Assembly (NCBI RefSeq): GCF_900105535.1
Contig: NZ_LT629779.1
Span: forward strand, 4,216,001-4,280,000
Reading direction: 5' to 3'
DNA: 64,000 nucleotides
Source: Pseudarthrobacter equi
GTDB lineage: Bacteria > Actinomycetota > Actinomycetes > Actinomycetales > Micrococcaceae
Shown here: positions 62,201 through 64,000 of the stretch, in pieces
Layout of the letters: each line of letters begins with the position of its first letter
How positions within the stretch are numbered: the first letter of the stretch is position 1
The notes under the pieces: generated by a model
Seen by the model: the letters and a program-made list of their open reading frames with translations, nothing else
What the model was told of the DNA's origin: nothing
Databases searched by the model: none
Translations under genes and position numbers: made by a program

Positions 62201-62823
62201 TGGGGCTGATCGAGGACGTCAACAAGAACAGGTTCACCATCTTCCAGTCGCTGACGCTGCTGCGGCAGCTGAGCCTGGACGTCTCGCTGGTGGACCCTGC
62301 TTTGTCCGCGGTCCGGTCGAGCAAGCTGGATGTGCTGTTCGAGCAGCTCGAGGACCTGGTGGCTGAGGGGCACCGGGCCCTGATCTTCAGCCAGTTCACC
62401 GGTTTCCTGGGGAAGGTCCGGGAGCGGCTGGACGAGGAGGAGATCGAGTACTGCTACCTCGACGGCGGCACCCGGAACCGTGCCGACGTGGTCAGCGAAT
62501 TCAAGAACGGCAGGGCACCGGTGTTCCTGATCTCGCTGAAGGCCGGCGGATTCGGGCTCAACCTCACCGAAGCCGACTACGTCTTCCTGCTCGATCCGTG
62601 GTGGAACCCGGCGTCGGAGGCCCAGGCCGTGGACCGGACCCACAGGATCGGCCAGGCCCGGAACGTGATGGTGTACCGGCTCGTCGCCAAGGACACCATC
62701 GAGGAGAAGGTCATGGCGCTGAAGACCCGGAAGTCGCAGCTGTTCGCCGACGTCATGGAGGGCGATGCCCTGTCCGGCGGTGCCATCACAGCCGAGGACC
62801 TGGCGGGGCTGTTCAAGGAGTAG
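59242..62823 (+). CDS. SNF2-family helicase with SWIM zinc finger
   Basis: A protein of about 1193 residues. An N-terminal SWIM zinc finger is visible as C79-x-C81-x5-C87-x-H89. A long middle region precedes the SNF2 ATPase: Walker A DDMGLGKT (about 700), DEAQ box (about 857), and the helicase C domain with KAGGFGLNL and QAVDRTHRIGQ. Between Walker A and the next motif is an insertion of about 60 Ala/Ser/Asp/Gly residues not usual in the fold. It probably remodels DNA-protein complexes. The start is uncertain: ATG 59242 begins the conserved part, ATG 59179 and 59092 are in the same frame. Confidence 0.85.
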   Translation: MPSQPDESAALAIQTPAINDRSLAAGLAYAMGSRVTGISFDAGTGLMLGKVRGSADTPYSTTAKLVRKGGGWSCTVGVCSCPVRKDCKHVAALLFAAEDNPATRVQLLAPSSSTQVSHQPGGAVLSDWEQALNPLIAKPGSAPAGSGVPLALQFEVEEPAPHFSYTGRRDPVRSVRQLKARPVIMGAKGKWIRGDVSWNTLNYLNFRRESNQEHVEWLQEFLASHSAAASRMHNASGLWLGLNSYSGKNLWSLLADAGKIGLVLVNSRGSEPVRLAEAPAAVALSLSRYGTPLAGSEQPEPASPGSTSDGGLELAPTITVEGEEIDPAAAGTIGRPAHGIFFTTGEASLPGVPDPDGVLTLAPLEGGLSEELLAFVTAGSTLHIPAKDESRFLTGFYPKLKQTARVTARDESVELPTLAVPSLSLLANYGNDHRVRLHWEWHYKSGNHVTAQPLWRHPGDQGYRDDTAESRILEGIGQPWNVVAALGESSTGGWGTPRLAASAELKGLDTLAFTEEVLPRLREARDVDVETAGDIADYREAEEAPVVSISTKATEQRDWFDLGIQISLEGQPVSFAAVFSALASGQTKMLLPSGAYFSLDLPELHQLRALIEEARSLQDNKDAPLQISRFQAGLWDELAQLGIVDQQAATWRSAVGGLLEGGMDGLPLPASLNAELRPYQLEGFNWLSFLYKHSLGGVLADDMGLGKTVQALALMCAAKELAVEAAAALLEDSVPDASDSETAVSGASVPGDLASAAVDGSSDVGTGTPGAQPAEARPAAAAPFLVVAPTSVVGNWALEAARFAPGLTVRTVGETFAKSGQDVADALGGADVVITSYALFRIDYESYASREWSGLVLDEAQFVKNHQSKAYQCARKLPAAFKLAITGTPLENNLMEFWALTSIVAPGLFSSPKRFAEYYQKPVEKNGDKGQLEKLRRRVRPLMMRRTKDQVIKDLPPKQEQILEVVLNPRHQKVYQTHLQRERQKILGLIEDVNKNRFTIFQSLTLLRQLSLDVSLVDPALSAVRSSKLDVLFEQLEDLVAEGHRALIFSQFTGFLGKVRERLDEEEIEYCYLDGGTRNRADVVSEFKNGRAPVFLISLKAGGFGLNLTEADYVFLLDPWWNPASEAQAVDRTHRIGQARNVMVYRLVAKDTIEEKVMALKTRKSQLFADVMEGDALSGGAITAEDLAGLFKE

Positions 62824-62993
62824 GCTCGCGCCGGCGCACTCTCGACACGTAAGCCCAACTTCGATGCGCAGATCCGGTTTCGCGGCCCGGATCTGCCCAG
62901 CGTCAGCGAACCTGCGCAGCGCCAACGCATTCACGCGTCCGAAATCGCCGTCTATGCTGGTATCCAGCCGAAAACTACAACGTTGGAGAAAAA

Positions 62994-64000
62994 GTGCCCC
63001 AGCCACAGCAGGCCGAGCAACTTGTCCCTGATGCGCCGGCCCCGCAGGCCCTGCCGCACCTGAGCCCTGACGCCTTCACGGTCCCCTACCTCGACCCCGT
63101 TTGGGACGGCCCCACCGATCCCGTCCTGGTGGCCGACCACCTGGCCAATGAGTGGGTGCTGTTCTACACCCAGCGCCGCGCCACCGCTCCGGGACTGAGC
63201 GGCGTGGAATGGGTCCACGGGACCGGCATCGGCGTTGCGAGATCGTCCGACGGCGGCGAAACCTGGCGCTATCAGGGCACCGCGGAGGGGCTCATCCCGC
63301 CCGGAACGGAACTGCCGGCAACCCTCTGGGCGCCCGACGTCGTCCGCATCGGGGACCTGTGGATCATGTACCTTTCCGTACTCGGCGGACGGCGCACGGA
63401 CTGGACGGGGAAAGCCGAAATCGTCCAGTTCGCCAGCCGGGACCTCAACCACTGGGAGTACCTCGGCCCCATCGACCTCGACTCCCCCAGGGTCATCGAC
63501 GCCGCCGTGGCCCGGTGCGGGGACGGCCGCTACCGGCTCTGGTACAAGGACGAGACCCGCGGTTCGAACACCTGCAGCGCGGTCAGCGACACCCCGGAAG
63601 ACCCGGCGTCGTGGGTCCTTGAAGGCGTGGCGATCCCCGGGCGCCCGCACGAGGGACCCAAGGTCTTCCGGCTGGGCGGCAGCTACTGGATGATCGTGGA
63701 CGAATGGCGCGGCCAGGCCGTCTACCGTTCCGAAGATGCCGCCGGCGCCTGGATCCGGCAGGAACACCTGGGCGGGCTGATCCTCACGGCGCCGGAAACC
63801 GTGGACGGGCGGCCCGTCGTCGGACGCCATGCGGACGTGGTGCCGCTACCCGTTCCGCCTGCAGCAGGAACGTACGACGGCGGCGCGCAGCAGGCGCTGC
63901 TGGTCTACTTTACGCACCCGCACTGGGGCGGTGAGGACATTGGCACCATGGCGCCGGACCCGCGCACCCGCCTGAGCCACGTCCGCGCCGCGGTGCTGGA
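62994..64000 (+). CDS. Beta-propeller glycoside hydrolase-like protein (partial, runs off the window)
   Basis: An open frame from GTG 62994 to the window end (335 complete codons, no stop). GGAG is 6 nt upstream of the start. The protein shows propeller-type segments: YLDPVWDGPTDPVLV, ATLWAPDVVRIGDLWIMYLSV, RVIDAAVARCGDGRYRLWYKDE and RPHEGPKVFRLGGSYWMIVDEW. This spacing of an early Asp, a middle Asp and a late Glu (HEGP) is like five-bladed glycosidases of the GH43/GH32 type. No signal peptide is seen, so it may be intracellular. The substrate is unknown. Confidence 0.75.
   Translation, partial: MPQPQQAEQLVPDAPAPQALPHLSPDAFTVPYLDPVWDGPTDPVLVADHLANEWVLFYTQRRATAPGLSGVEWVHGTGIGVARSSDGGETWRYQGTAEGLIPPGTELPATLWAPDVVRIGDLWIMYLSVLGGRRTDWTGKAEIVQFASRDLNHWEYLGPIDLDSPRVIDAAVARCGDGRYRLWYKDETRGSNTCSAVSDTPEDPASWVLEGVAIPGRPHEGPKVFRLGGSYWMIVDEWRGQAVYRSEDAAGAWIRQEHLGGLILTAPETVDGRPVVGRHADVVPLPVPPAAGTYDGGAQQALLVYFTHPHWGGEDIGTMAPDPRTRLSHVRAAVL

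Overview
The window is chromosomal DNA from a high-GC actinobacterium of the Arthrobacter group (Arthrobacter, Pseudarthrobacter or Paenarthrobacter). The signs are very close resemblance to the characterised dimethylglycine oxidase and choline oxidase of Arthrobacter globiformis, mycothiol-type formaldehyde detoxification, an HspR-type HAIR element before clpB, and many genes with a -10 box only 6-7 nt from the start codon (leaderless style). I see no insertion sequence, prophage, CRISPR array, rRNA or tRNA.

Region 1 (1-16.6 kb) is a methyl-group (C1) oxidation island. purU, dimethylglycine oxidase, a cyclodeaminase-family gene (fchA) and folD form a tight plus-strand operon. It is followed by moeA-fdhD behind a large structured leader, then an MFS transporter, then a second dimethylglycine-oxidase paralogue. 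On the minus strand are a molybdopterin FdhF/YdeP-type oxidoreductase and the pair S-(hydroxymethyl)mycothiol dehydrogenase plus metallo-beta-lactamase hydrolase. Read together: the oxidases demethylate methylglycines onto tetrahydrofolate, the folate enzymes turn the C1 unit into formate, and a molybdenum formate dehydrogenase oxidises it to CO2, while the mycothiol branch handles escaped formaldehyde. Short sequence motifs recur in the promoters of these units and suggest one regulon.

Region 2 (16.6-25 kb) is housekeeping: a small membrane protein, purF-purM, a glyoxalase-fold protein, DUF3073, a septum-formation-family protein and clpB. Region 3 (25-29.3 kb) has a secreted trypsin-like protease and a molybdate operon (HTH-TOBE regulator, modA, modB, modC) that would feed the molybdoenzyme of region 1. 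Region 4 (29.4-35.8 kb) holds small metabolic and membrane genes: DUF4031-HD, ComB-like, YccF, trpF, HutD, ferritin, an SMR pair, and a kinase flanked by two 94-bp palindromic repeats.

Region 5 (35.9-42.5 kb) is a choline operon (betT-betB-codA) that makes glycine betaine, the natural upstream substrate for region 1, plus a monooxygenase-fold protein and a metallo-hydrolase. Region 6 (42.5-53.7 kb) contains a DEAD-box RNA helicase with an unusual terminator in its leader, a methyltransferase, two MFS exporters, trmB, a WXG100-headed beta-rich protein with a small partner, a DUF1206 membrane protein that seems to start at AUC, and an SRPBCC protein. Region 7 (53.7-58 kb) has two ECF sigma loci, the first with matched divergent ECF promoters. 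The window ends with a DMP19-like protein, a SWIM/SNF2 helicase, and a beta-propeller glycosidase cut off by the window edge.
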